Positions 24,904 through 36,900 of a stretch of 64,000 bases of DNA are shown piece by piece (the first letter of the stretch is position 1; each line of letters opens with the position of its first letter). Position numbers and translations under genes: made by a program. The notes below the pieces were generated by a model. The model was not told the DNA's origin. It worked only from the letters and a program-made list of their open reading frames with translations, and ran no database searches. The DNA comes from Neurospora tetrasperma FGSC 2508. Taxonomy: Eukaryota > Ascomycota > Sordariomycetes > Sordariales > Sordariaceae. The DNA is taken from positions 3,654,927 to 3,718,926 of the forward strand of contig NW_009799104.1 in assembly GCF_000213175.1 (NCBI RefSeq), given 5' to 3'.

Positions 24904-25929
24904 ATGGACAAGCGGTTCTTGTCCTCCGACGAAAAGTAAGCCTCTCCCCGTCAGACATCGCCGTCGCCGTCATTGACAAGCCGCCATTGCATGACGTCGC
25001 AACACCTTTTGACTTGGTACACAAACTAATTCACTTCCAGGCTCCTTGAGAGCGGTCTTTTCTCGGATGTCGTCGTCAAGTGCGGCGACAGAACATGGAA
25101 CCTCCACAAGAACATCCTCTGCTCGCGCAGCATCTGGTTCGAGAAGGCTCTCACCGGCCACTTTGAAGAGGCCAAAACGGGCGTCGTAAATATTGAGAAC
25201 TTCGAGCCCGCAGCCATCGACATCCTGATCCGCTATATCTACACCGGAATTTGCGACATTCCCGCTCTCTCCCCCAACACCAAGACCAACTTTGTCTCCT
25301 GCTTCGAAATCTACACCGTCGGCGACTACTTTGCCCTCGTCTCCCTCACCAGAATCGCCCTGGACACCTTGAACGCCGAATTCGACGCCAAAACCGCCCC
25401 TCTCCAACTCCATTACGACTCCGGTTCTTCTGCCTCAGACGGCAACGGTGTCTCCCCCGACTGGCTCCCCGAGCTCTTTGAAGCCATCCGCCTCGTCTAC
25501 AGCGACGTGCCTCTTACCGACATCTCTCACCCCACGCCCGGCATCCGCGCCACTTTTCTTTCTTTCATCCACGCCGCGCGTTTCTACTTTTTGCAAAACG
25601 AGCACTTCAACGCCTTCCTCGACCAAGTCCCCTCATTTGCGCTCGATGTATTCCGCGCCATGCGCAACACGGGCGACTTCATCGCCCACCTCCCCGATGC
25701 ACACTGTTCCCTTTGCAAGAGCAAGCCGACTAGGGCCGAGAAGGGTTACTACACCCACTTGGCGACAGAAAAGTTGAAGCTGAAGGCGAGCTGCTCGACG
25801 TGCGCGGGCAAGAGGGACCTTAGTGCGGGATGGACGGATTGGAGCGGGAAGCTTTCCAAGGCGACAACGACTACGACGGCGGCGACGACGGGAACTACGG
25901 GATCAGGATCGGGATCGGCGTTGGGTTAG
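24904..25929 (+). CDS. BTB/POZ domain protein with C-terminal CxxC pairs
   Basis: Exons 24904-24935 and 25041-25929 give 306 residues. The start is ACCATGG, and the intron has a GTAAGC donor and TTCCAG acceptor. Residues about 12-120 are a canonical BTB domain: LLESGLFSDVVVKCG, then WNLHKNILCSRSIWFEKAL, then NIENFEPAAIDILIRYIYTG. Near the C-terminus is an H-C-x2-C (Cys233, Cys236) and a C-x2-C (Cys262, Cys265) separated by a basic, aromatic stretch, which looks like a small treble-clef zinc site. The tail ends in Thr/Gly/Ser low-complexity sequence. It lies in tandem with the previous BTB gene, but the two proteins share only the domain, so an old duplication or chance adjacency are both possible. 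Role unknown; transcriptional or ubiquitin-ligase adaptor function is the family expectation. Confidence 0.88.
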
Positions 25930-25941
25930 GGACCTGCCGCC

Positions 25942-26100
25942 ATGTCTGAGACTAGTTCGTTCGACGAGTGGTCGTCCAGCGAAGAAGATTCGCCCGACGA
26001 CAATGCACCAGTCGTGCATGATAATGGCCCGGGTGTGGGAGTCTTGAATTATGATGAGCCGTTTGTGGAACCACAGCTGATCAACCTGTATTGGCCCTGA
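25942..26100 (+). CDS. Short acidic ORF directly after the BTB gene
   Basis: 52 codons starting MSETSSFDEWSSSEEDSPDD, in a different frame from the BTB gene and only 12 bp after its stop. The start context GCCGCCATGT is unusually good. The peptide is acidic and Ser-rich at the start, then contains VLNYDEPFVEP. I do not recognise it. It could be a last exon of an alternative BTB transcript, a small independent protein, or a remnant. The final codons and stop lie inside a 13-bp perfect inverted repeat (26071-26083/26101-26113). Confidence 0.3.
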   Translation: MSETSSFDEWSSSEEDSPDDNAPVVHDNGPGVGVLNYDEPFVEPQLINLYWP

Positions 26101-26113
26101 TGATCAGCTGTGG
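26071..26113. repeat. 13-bp perfect inverted repeat (stem-loop)
   Basis: CCACAGCTGATCA at 26071-26083 is mirrored exactly by its complement at 26101-26113, with a 17-nt loop. It spans the stop codon of the short ORF at 25942-26100. It could act as an RNA hairpin near the 3' end of the BTB transcript or be a foldback remnant. Confidence 0.85.
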
Positions 26114-26873
26114 ATTTAACCGTTTCTACACCCGCCGCCGCCTCAGCGTGCCTAGAGGGTAGAGACAGTGAGTGGTCTCTGGAATTGGATTTCTGGGGGA
26201 AAGAACAACGATCTATCTCGGATAACTCGACCGAGGAGAACCCGAGGATGCGGCGCTCTTGGCAAGACGATGGCGGCATGTGATTTACGGAGCGAAGTGG
26301 CGATTCAGGATGAGATGACCTCCCCATGGTCAGGATGACGAAAACTGGATAGAGGCTTGCGGTCTCGGCGTCTCGCAATAGGAGACCAGGGGCAGGTATG
26401 GTGGCTACGAAGCACCGATGAGTGGTTGTTTGGGTACCTACCTTGGAGTTTCTTCGAGACTCACAGCGATTGGGCGAGCTTGAACTACTGATGTTGGGGT
26501 GGAAAAAGAGAATACCGTGGGCTCAGATACCTAGGGAGCATCTACAGGAAGGGCATGAAGGGCCATGTTGATGAGAAAGGAAATGATGAAAGAGGGAACT
26601 TGAAGGGGCATGTAACCGAATCATACTCCAGTCAAGCCACACATGTTGGCCACTTCGATCAATCCAGATGTAGGATACTCCTACCTACCTAGGTATCTAG
26701 TGAAAAAAGAGACAAATAATCCCAGTCCTCTAGTACCCCTAGAGCGATCACCCCTCCCTTCTACGGCCGGGCATATACCACCCGCCTGTCTTGTAAATAG
26801 GTAAGTTCTCATCTCCAACCCTCACCTCACCTCCTCTTTTCCCCCAACCTCCTTCTATCCCCCTATCCCTCTC
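26101..26873. other. Intergenic region between convergent genes
   Basis: It holds the 3' flanks of the BTB gene and of the minus-strand secreted-protein gene. Features seen are the right arm of the 13-bp inverted repeat and a TACCTAGGTA palindrome at 26686-26695. No supported gene. Confidence 0.6.
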
Positions 26874-28850
26874 TTACCCTTTCACTCTTTCACCCTTTCC
26901 GCCTCCACCCTCCCAATGTTCCCCCTCCAATACCCTTACAGCCCTCCCAACACCACGTCTCCCCATCATCCACCTCCTCCTCTCTACCCCCTCCCCATTT
27001 CCATCTCCATCTCCATCCCTCTTCCCCTTCCCCACCACCGCCCCCGTCGCACTCCCACCAAGCCTACTCCTACAAGTAACACTCGCCACCTGCTTGATTT
27101 TCACGCTCGAAAACGTCCACGTCCCCGGCTGCGTCGTGCTCCCCGTCATCACCAGCCCCATCTGCACAGGGGTATCAAGAAGCATCCCTACCGCTGTGTT
27201 ATTCGTGTTGGAGGAAGTACATGTTACTGTCAAGGTTCCAGAGCCGGAACTGATCCATGTGGCGGCGATGATGGTGATGGTGTCTTTTGTGGGGGTTGGC
27301 GTTGCTGTTGTCGAGGTAGTTGTAGTTGTAGCTGGGGTAGCGACAGTGGTGGTGGGTTGAGGTTGAGGGTCATCAGTGGGAGTGGTAGTTGGTGAAGGTG
27401 AGGGCAATGGTGGAGGGCACTCGTTAACAACAGGAGCAGGAGCAGAAACAATCACCCCCGACTGCGGGAACGGATCAAGCGGACCCCAGACGTTACCATC
27501 TTCGTCCCTTCCCAGGCCTTTAACCAGGTGTTCCATTGCCGAAAAGTCATTAGGAATAGGAGGTAGTCCCGGAGTAGTAAGTTCCGGCTGGATCCATTCG
27601 GTGACAGGCTGGATATATTGACCGGCCAGTATCCCGTTCTTTGTCTTCACCGGGTTTGGTGTCGACGAAATGACGTACTCGCGCGCGTACACATCCCCCG
27701 CGACACTCGTTATCCCCGTTCGGAACTTATTCCTCACTTGCCCGGCGATCAAACTGCCTCCGCTGACGGGTCTGGTGGTGATATTCCCCGTGCAGATATC
27801 AAACCCCGTCACGGCATGGATCGTCAAGCTGGACGTCCCCGACGCAGCAGAAGTGTACCCTATGAATCTTGTCTGCGCCACTTCGGCATTTACATCCCCG
27901 CTGTACACCCCTATCAACACGTCCTCCATCCGTATAAAAGGCGGGAAGTTCACCGGTGTGAGTATCTGTACGTTGGTAGCCACGAGCTCATAAACCAACA
28001 TTTCTCCACCTGCCACCCACACTCCCGCATACTCGACAAAATCCCCCGGAACAAAAGGGGCCATGACCATCGGGTCCGGAGCCGTGAACGTGCCTTGTTT
28101 GCTTCCGCTTCCAGGGGCAGCCATGGTTGGTCGGTTGGACATTGGACATAAGGGATCGGAAGCGTTGCGCGGTACGCACATGGGGAACCCACTAAAGGAA
28201 GAGATACTGGGGTTTTCATCGTCGGCCGTCCAAAACGGGTGGGAGGTGTATCCGACGGAGTAAACGCCGTGGGGGTCGTTGATGCGCAGCTTGGGCCCTT
28301 GGGATAATTGGATGGATCCGTCGTAGGAGATGGAAGAGATCAACCCCCGGCCGAAAGAGGTGGAGAATTGAGAAATGAAGATTTGGCCTGCCGTTGGGCC
28401 GTGGAGGGGGATCGAGTTGCCTACGACGGTGACTTCGAAGCCGCGCATGAAAGTGATGTCGGCGCAAAAGTCACGCCAGGGAACCCAAGCGGCGGGGAAC
28501 CCGACTTGGGTGTTTTGCGGGACTTTGATGGTCCAGCCGGCGACGGAGATGGTGCCGCCTGAGTTGTAGATGCCCGTGTCTGTTATGGTGCATCTATTTC
28601 GTCCAGAAAGGAGTGAGACAAGGGGCGGGTTAGTATGGATGTCTGTCTCGGCAGTCGGGTCGGGTGTTTTCAGACATGGACTGTCTTGGGGACTGTCTTA
28701 TGTCATGGAACAAAGAAATTGTTGGGAATTTCTTCAGAGGGAGTGTCTAACTCACCCTTCTAGACCACCATCCACATCGAATGGAATGTCTTGAGACAGA
28801 CAGAAGGACGGCAGAAGAAGAAGGCCGGAGAATATGAGAGATAACTGCAT
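26874..28850 (-). CDS. Predicted secreted protein with Thr/Pro-rich linker, unknown function
   Basis: Exons 28850-28756 and 28593-26874 give 604 residues. The short first exon carries a signal peptide (MQLSLIFSGLLLLPSFCLS, cleavage probably before QD). I do not recognise the family. Residues about 33-380 form a Cys-containing, strand-rich domain (CTITDTGIYNSGGTISVAGW near the start; GWTIKVP, WVPWRDFCADITF) with many Val/Thr alternations, suggesting a beta-sandwich. Residues about 400-445 are a Pro/Thr linker (TTTPTDD, TTTTTSTTATPTP). A second small strand-rich module with cysteines follows (ATWISSGSGTLTVTC ... SVTCRSRL). The last ~50 residues are Gly/Arg-rich and follow a GKRDGD sequence that could be a Kex2-type processing site. 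The architecture suggests a cell-wall or extracellular protein; this is inference. A further C-terminal intron cannot be excluded. Confidence 0.72.
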
Positions 28851-31181
28851 CGTGTTTTGTCTTAGAGTCCAAAAGTTCGAGAGCCCCGAGGCAACAGGCT
28901 TCGGCTACGATGGGTGTGTCTAAGTCAATGGTCTCAGACACTGAAGGGGTTGGTTAGGTTGTCTTATATCACGACATCCACATGTCTTCATCAACTGCGA
29001 GACCCCAACACTGACAACAAGACGCTTGTTCCTTGCATCTTGCATCTCGCAATGTACAAAATCGACGCTGTTCAACTTGAACATAAACTCCGATATGCTG
29101 CATTTACGAGCTGGAGGCAAGCGAGCGGAACTGCTGGAGATCTGAAAGGTTAGTATGACTGGTCAGCCGACACACAAACCGAAGGGCGATGCATCTAGTC
29201 CAGATTCTAGACGTCTGAACCCTGAAGAATAAGACTCGGGTATCACGATGTTGGGGCTGGGCAAGGCCATACCCATTCTTTGGGTTGGTAACTCGGAATT
29301 CCAGGTCATCATGGGATTGAAGACAACGAAAGGGCTGTCAAGTCTCACAGAGCTGAAGCATTCGCTTAGCAACTCGCTTATCTGGTGCTGCCGTGGTGGT
29401 AAGTATGTCTCAAGCATCATTTGGAGGAGTGGCAAAGAGCGGGTTCTTCCAATCCCGTAGCTAGTACTGTTTGGTATTTCCGGCATGGGCTGAGAACATG
29501 TATGCATTATCCAGCTCGTCGGGTCGCCTACAGCCGCTGCTGGTTGTTGAGGTGTGGAGTTGAGCAACAACGAATTGGAACTGCAGAAAAAAAAGATGGC
29601 AATGGACTCAAATCGAAGTGGGTCGACGGGCTGATGCGGGGAGAAGAAAATGTTCGCATGGAGCTGAGCCAAAGCGATGATATGAAGACTGTGAGATGAT
29701 CACCAAGAGACAAAGTATGGATGGACGGCTGGCCGAATACCAGTGAGCTGCCAATAACACACACACATCAACCCTATCCAGACAGCAATCAAGGACGAAT
29801 TAAGCTTAACATGATTTTCAGGATCGCCATCGTCACACCAATACGATATGTGTTCCAAATATGGATCACCACCACAAGCCACACAATACCTCATTGGGTA
29901 TTCCGAGGCAACAAAGGGTCCACGAAGGTCTAGCCCAGGGCCCGAGTGATTGTAAGGTGCTGCTAACTCTGTTCAAATCGGATCTCTCCTCCCCTTGTCC
30001 TCGCCAATCATGTGGTTTGCTGGGTTCTCTTGTCCAGATGTAATTGGCTACCAAGTGTACAGTACGGACTGTAGGATAGATCCTATTTACAGAGATTGAT
30101 GGTATGGTTCCAAATCTGGAAGAATTCACTAGTTCGTTCAGACAGACCTAAAGCTATGACTGGCTGCCGCTCTACCGGTGACGGGCACTGGCCTCTTTCC
30201 TTCTTCAACCGGGCAGTCAACAAGGTCCATCGTGCCCGGCCATCAGTCATCAAAACAACCTAGAGGTACCTTACTCGCCAGCTACGATGCATTCTGGCGC
30301 CGTGCAGTTCAGCCTATATGTACAGTTCAGCTGTACTCACGCCACACCTACCCTTCACCTCGTGTGGACTTTTGTCCTCATCGTGAGTTTGCAAGTGTTT
30401 ACCACACGATAGACTGCACAATGAGACTAGCAACTCTCTTCAATCTACCCCCTTTTCTGCTATCCGCCTAGTGCGACTGCGTCCTGCCTTCAACCCAGAC
30501 TAGAGGCCTCACCGAGCGATGTCTGGTACAGCCCGATTTATCTCAATAGTCCCATACTCAGCAGCAGCCATGTGCAGCCTCAGTGGCACCCTTTGGCCCA
30601 TTCGAGAGACCTTCTTTGCGACGCCACCTACATCTACACTACCTCGAAGTATCAGTCCCCGGTCAAATGGAAGCGATTCCGCCGAAGCACGGGATCGGCT
30701 TAACCCGATACATCCATGATCACTTACCCAAATTGGGATATTCCTGACCTGTCTCGGATGTTATTCTCGGGTGGCTTGCGCATCATGGCTGGCCCATTTT
30801 GTTGTCGTCTTGGTGCCTTTGTTGCCTGCCCGAGCAGAGATCCATCCAGTCTAGAATGGGTGACGAGGCGAGGCGATACGAGCTACCTACCTAGGTATGA
30901 ACGCCATCACAGCTTCTGTCCGCAGCTGGATACCTACCTCTCGAGGTGATGAATGAGTTGTCGGCGGTAGCCCAGCCATACCTCAAAAATGGACCCCTAA
31001 GTCCCGAGAGGTCACTTACAAAAGATATAAAGAGAGCAAGGACAGACTGTGCCTTTTTTCGACATGGACTTTTCCCTTGCAGAAACCGTGCAAGACCTTG
31101 GCGAGAATCTCTCTCGAGCTCTCTTTGGTCTCCTACTTTTCTGGGACACAGTCAAGTCAATCGCACCAGACAAACAACAAA
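28851..31181. other. Intergenic region between divergent genes
   Basis: About 2.3 kb upstream of both the secreted-protein gene (minus) and the multicopper oxidase gene (plus). A TACCTAGGTA palindrome lies at 30887-30896 and a TATA-like element near 31024. A 169-codon minus-strand ORF (29672-29163) lacks an early ATG and is not called. I see no transposon ends or RNA genes. Confidence 0.55.
31023..31032 (+). promoter_or_regulatory. Possible TATA-like element of the multicopper oxidase gene
   Basis: AGATATAAAG about 150 bp upstream of the ATG at 31182. The spacing suits a fungal core promoter; resemblance only. Confidence 0.35.
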
Positions 31182-33275
31182 ATGGCGTCTTTCAGCCTCA
31201 TTCAGACTCTTCTTCATCTTCTTCTTCTTCTCTCGGCCGTACAACTAGGCAGTGTCTCTGCCGGAGTCGACAAGTGGCTCAGTCCCCAGTACAAGTGGAC
31301 ATTTCAATTCCCTTTACCTATTCCTCCTGTCAAGGCTCCGTCAAAGTAAGTCCTTTCTCTTTTTTTTTTTTTTTTTTCTTAAAGTTAGGTAAACATCAAC
31401 AGTCTAACATTGACTCAGAACCATCGTAAACCCCATCACGGGAAAGAACATCCTCTACTACGAGGTTGAAATCAAAGAGTTCCAGTCCCAGGTTTATCCG
31501 GACCGTGGACCGGCGACGCTATGGGGGTACGATGGCATCTCACCGGGTCCAACGTTCATAGTAGAGAAGGGGACCGAGACGGTAGTGAGGTTTGTCAATA
31601 ATGCAAGGTTGGCCAACTCTGTGCATCTTCATGGGTCTTACTCTGTAAGTCTGCCATCTTCACATCTTTACTTGGGAATGAGACAAAACACCCAGACTGA
31701 CACAACACAGAGAGCCCCCTTCGACGGCTGGGCAGAAGACATCACTCCCCCCGGCTGGTACAAAGACTACTACTACCCCAACAGCCAATCCGGCCGAACC
31801 CTATGGTACCACGACCACGCCATTGACCACGTAAGTCTTTCTTCCTCCTTTCTCCCTCCTTTTTTTCTCCCTTCTCCTTCCTCCCTCCTCCACCTTCCCA
31901 CCACCCCAAATCACCCTATGCCCCCCAACTAACATGACCCAAAAAGACAGCAGAAAACGCCTACTACGGACAAGCAGGCACCTACATCCTGCACGACCCC
32001 CTCGAAGACGCCCTCAATCTTCCCCGTGGGTACGGCACTTCGGACATCCCCCTAATCCTCTCCGCCAAACAATACACTTCCTCCGGCTCCCTCTTCTCTC
32101 CCGCCGACGAAACCACCTCCTTGTACGGGGACGTCATCCACGTAAACGGCCAACCCTGGCCTTTTTTGCGCGTCGAACCACGTAAATACCGGTTCCGCTT
32201 TCTCGACGCATCCATCTCCCGCTCTTTCTTGCTTTACTTCGAGCGTGACGCCAAAGTTGGGACAAAAGTCGGGTTTGACGTGATTGCTTCCGATGCTGGA
32301 CTCCTCAATGCTCCGCAGAGGGTAAACGAGCTGTACATCTCCATGGCGGAGAGATATGATGTCGTTGTGGACTTTGCGGGATCCAAAGGGGAGAATATAA
32401 CGCTTAAAAATGCGAGGGAGGTCGGTGCGGATAGGGATTATCCTGATACGGATAAGGTGATGAGGTTTATTGTTTCTGGGAATCAGGTGGATGACCAGTC
32501 AAACGTACCGGCTGTCTTGAGAAGTGTGCCCTTCCCGAAACCGAAAAGTCAAGTGGACCAGCACTTCAAGTTTGAACGGTCAAACGGCGAATGGAAAATC
32601 AACGGCGTATCGTTTGCGGATGTGGCGAATCGCGTGCTGGCGAGACCGAAGCGCGGAACTGTGGAGGTGTGGGAGCTGGAGAATAGTAGTGGTGGGTGGA
32701 CGCATCCTATTCATATCCACCTGGTGGACTTTAGGGTCAAGAAAAGGGTGAATGGGAAACGCTCTGTGTTGCCGTATGAGGCACAGGGGTTGAAGGATGT
32801 GGTGTGGCTGGGGCCGGGCGAGACAGTCACGGTGGAAGCGCACTATGCCCCTTGGGATGGGGTGTACATGTTCCACTGCCATAATCTGATTCATGAGGAT
32901 CATGAGATGATGGCTGCTTTTAATGTGTCTGTCCTCCAGGATTTGGGGTATGACGAGACGCATTATATCGATCCGATGGAGGAGCGGTGGCGGGCGAGGC
33001 AGCAGAGTGTCGAGGCATTTGATGACAGCGCCGTGGAAGCGAGGCTGAAGGAGATGGCAGGGTTCAGGCCGTATGATAAGGTTGAGGAGGTGGAGAGTGT
33101 GTTGGAGCAGTATTGGGAGACAAAGACGAAGACGGCGGCGACGATCCCGACGACAACGTTTGCTACTGTGGTCCCTACCAGTGCTGGGGTCTTCACTACT
33201 TCGTTCAAGACTACGACGACCAGTAGCAGTTCCTCGGCCAGGACTTCATCGACGAGTACGAAGAAGAAGGATTAG
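31182..33275 (+). CDS. Multicopper oxidase, bilirubin-oxidase-like, secreted
   Basis: Exons 31182-31345, 31419-31644, 31711-31830 and 31947-33275 give 612 residues with a signal peptide (LIQTLLHLLLLLSAVQLG then SVSAG). All copper ligands are present. HLHG is at 124-127 and WYHDH at 162-166. HPIHIH is at 423-428. HCHNLIHEDHEM is at 480-491, with Met491 as the type-1 axial ligand. The first motif is followed by SYSRAPFDGWAED, which resembles the bilirubin-oxidase/CotA branch more than true laccases. The enzyme should oxidise phenolic, tetrapyrrole or similar substrates while reducing O2 to water outside the cell. The C-terminus ends in a Ser/Thr-rich and lysine tail not needed for copper binding. 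The second intron interrupts the sequence right after the first copper motif and the third right after the second. The gene is convergent with the trehalose phosphatase gene. Confidence 0.92.
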
Positions 33276-33991
33276 ATTCCTCTTGAGGTGGTTCGGGAGG
33301 GCAGTCAGGGGGGGTGCTTTGATGAGAAACTGGTTCTGCAAAGTCAGGAGTTAATGGCAGGTATCGATGGACATAACAAGACAAGGAGATCAACAGATGG
33401 CATATACTTGATATCTCGGAATCGCATGATGAAGGAAAAGCTGGGTAATGTAAATGCCAAGACCTGTGAATAGCTTCAAGAGTCGAGATCGGAGCTAGCT
33501 CGAAAGTGGGGTACATTCATTACGAACAGTAATCCCACTTGGGAGTGCACAATTACACATGTAAAAAATAATGTCACTACAACCATCAGAGAAGTCCTAT
33601 AAGGCACCGTTCCTTCTAAAATCACCTCCTATGCGAACACATATACTGAGAGGTTACCATAACCATGAAAAATTGTTCCCTTCCTGATCCGAATGAACTC
33701 ATAACACAAGCCCCGTCTACCTATAACGCACCATCTCTGTCTAAGGCAAGTCCTTCAATATCATCGCTCTTCAAAATCATAGAATGCAACGCAGCGCACA
33801 ATGGATACAGATATTACCGGCCTGCATCAGGCCTGGGCTCGGAAAATATCAACACAACGAACATGAAAAAAAAACAGTCCCAGCCCAGCCCGGCCAGCCA
33901 CTGGTGACCAAACAACCCATCTAATCCCATACTGCTTTTCCCTCCCTTGGTTTTACTTTATTGTCCTTTTTGTTGGTTTTTTATACACCCC
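33276..33991. other. Intergenic region between convergent genes
   Basis: About 0.7 kb of 3' flanking DNA shared by the multicopper oxidase and the trehalose phosphatase genes. No repeats or ORFs of note. Confidence 0.6.
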
Positions 33992-36900
33992 TTAATTCGT
34001 GTGACCATCGGGAATATGATCCTCAACCGTGCTCAACGCTCCAAGGTTGACCTCTCCCATGGACAGTGCGCCGCCAACACCACCAGCGCCAGCACCACCA
34101 ACGCCAGCGAGAAGAGCCACGCACTCGATCACATCCTCAGGTTCCAGCAAATGCCACCTAGCCAGCGTAACCTTGGTGCTGGCGCCCACCGTGACAGTGA
34201 AGCAGTTCTCGGGCTTGATCTCGGCATCTTCGCCAGGACCAGACAGCACGTTCAGGCTGCGGAACATGTCCTCATCGGTAAAATCATCACCCATGCAGAG
34301 CACAAACTCGAGCTTCTCGGAAGCAACCTTGTCTGGCGACCCCGAAGACTTGGCAGCAAGAGCCTTGAGCTCGGCATTGTACTCCGTGACGAGGCGCTTC
34401 GCGATCTCGCCCTTATTGATGAACGTGGGACGCACCTCAAGGTTGGCCTTGCCCGCCATAACCTCGACGTCCCACTTGCGGCCGACGGTGGTCTCGAGCT
34501 CCTTTTGGCAGTCGCGAGCCATGTGGAGACCCTGCTCGGGATCGGCGAGGCGGTAGTGCCAGGTGAGAGCACAGCGCTTGCGTTCAATGAAGGAGCCTAG
34601 CAAATTCATGTTAGCCATTGTTTTAGTAAGCAAAGGAGAATCAAAGAACTAACCTGGAGTCTTGTCGGTGTACTTCTGGAAGACTTCCAGAACCTCGGCC
34701 TGCCAGCCCATATCAAACTTCTCGGCCAGGTTCTCCCACTCCGTCGAGCCCGGGTGCCGCATGAAACTACCATGCTCTGCGCTGAAGCCCAACTCGGTAA
34801 TGTGGCCAAGGTGCTGCTGAAGGAACTCCTGGTCGCGGCCGGAAATGATCCAGACGGCGTTGCGGGGATCGGCCGCCAGAGCCTTGAGGCTGTTGATAAC
34901 GCGCTCCGACGGGATGGCGGCACTAGGTTCCCTGACAATGGGTGTGAGAGTGCCGTCGTAGTCGAACATGAACAAACGCTTGTTGGCCGCCCGGTACTTG
35001 CGGAGCATGGTGGCGCGATCGAGCAGGGGAGTGGCGATGATGTCTTTTCTGTTAGCGAGGACACTAATCAGGCGACGTAGGAGACCGGTGATCCAGAACT
35101 GGACGTTCTTGTTGGTGACGTGCTCGAGCAAGCTCTTCTCGATACTCTGGCGGCGCTCTTGCGACATGGTGAGAGCATTGTTAATCTGCTTGGCGACATC
35201 GGTAAGATCCCAGGGGTTGATGTGGATGGCATCCTTCAGCGAGCCAGCGGTACCGCTGAACTCGGAGAGAATGAGCGGGCCAGCATTGTCACGCTGGCAG
35301 ATAATGTACTCCATCGAGGTCGTGTTCATGCCGTCTCTGACTGAGGTGATGAGGCCAATGTCGGCAGCACGGAGCAGAGCAAAGTACTCATCTTGCGAAA
35401 TGTACTGGGGGTAATGCTGCACAGGAGTGTCGCCAAGCGAGCCGTACATGCCATTGATCTTCATGACAAGCTCGTTGACACGGCTGGAGATCTTGTTCTC
35501 GGAATCCTCCTTTTCCTCCTCAATGTTAGTGGGCGAGGTAACCTGGATGAGAACGACCTTTTCCCTCCACTCGGGGTAGAGCTCGAGGAAGCGCTCAAAA
35601 GCCATGAGCTTCTGGGGAACGCCACGGACGCTGTCCAACTTATCGCGGCCGACAATGAGCTTCTTGCCAGCGTACATCTTCTTCAGCCCCTCGTACTTTG
35701 CAGTGGCGGACGGCTTCCACGCAGCGGCAGCGACCTTGATAGCGTCGATGCCAATGGGGAAGACGCCGACCTCAACACGTGTGCCGTAGGCCTCGACGCC
35801 GGTAGTATCGGAGGGGAAGCCAAGGACGCGGGTACAGCAGCTAGCAAAATGGCGCGAGTAGCTGTAGCTCTGGAAGCCAACCAGGTTGGAGCCCAAGACA
35901 CCCTCCAGGACTTCCTTTCTCCTGGGGAGGCAGCGCAAGAACTCGGAACTGGGGAAGGGCGAATGCAGGAAAAAGGCAATGTACATGTGGGGAGCCCGCT
36001 GGCGCAACATGCTAGGCAGAAGCATCAGGTTGTAGTCATGCACAATGACAATGTCGCCGGGCTTGTAGTTTTCGAGAATCTTGTTGGCGAACTTTTGGTT
36101 CATGCGGTAGTAGTCAGCCCACTGGATTCTTTCGGCGCGGCCATCGGCGGGCTCGTTCTGCTTGTAGTGGAAAAGGGTGTAGAGGGAGTGCTCGGCGTAG
36201 CGTCTCCAGCGGGCCTGGTCCTTCAGCCTGATGCCATCGTCGTGGCCCTCGATGTCGTCGGCGAGCCAGACAGGGACGGTCTTGATCTTTCGGTTGTGCG
36301 ACAGGTCGTGCTCCAGCAAGTGCATGTCTTCCTTGGGAATCCAGAGACCATCTGCCGTGGGATGGGCCGGAGGAGTGACGCTGCCATCGATGGGCACAGG
36401 GCGGGAAAGGGGGTTGAGCGAGGGTTGGCCGACCGTGGTAGCAGGCGCCTTGCCGGCGTGCTGGGCGGACTTGACCTCCTCAATCTCGCCAGTCCAGGCG
36501 ACAACCGTGTGATTCCATGGGGCGTCATCAGACGAGAGGTACGAAAACGAATCGAAAAGCGCCGACTGTCCCCGGCGGGGTTTTAGATCCTGTTGGAGTT
36601 GCGCATCATGACATCAGCCCCACTGTTTTCCCACTGTTTTTCTCACTGTCTTGCCAAAGCTTGGATATGATCAGAAGGGAACTTACCCAGGAACCCGTGG
36701 TGCCCTTTTCGCCGCTGGCCTTGGTATACTTGAGCAGGTGGGGGATTGTGAAGGTGGCTGAGATGATGTTTCCGCTAAGCGACAGGTTGGGGAACCTGTG
36801 GCGGATGTCGGAGAGGGAGTCCTGGCTCCCAATGGCCGCCGCGCCGGAGTCCGTGACGGCCGTGCTCAGACGGCGCATGAAGTCCTTGCCGGCATCGGCA

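Noticed and set aside
29163-29672. 169-codon minus-strand ORF in the 28.9-31.2 kb intergenic region
   Set aside because: Starts with TTG, first ATG is far inside; no recognisable domain.
35393-36586. 397-codon plus-strand frame opposite the trehalose phosphatase gene
   Set aside because: The minus strand encodes a clear GT20 domain in this stretch; the plus frame is a shadow of its codon bias.
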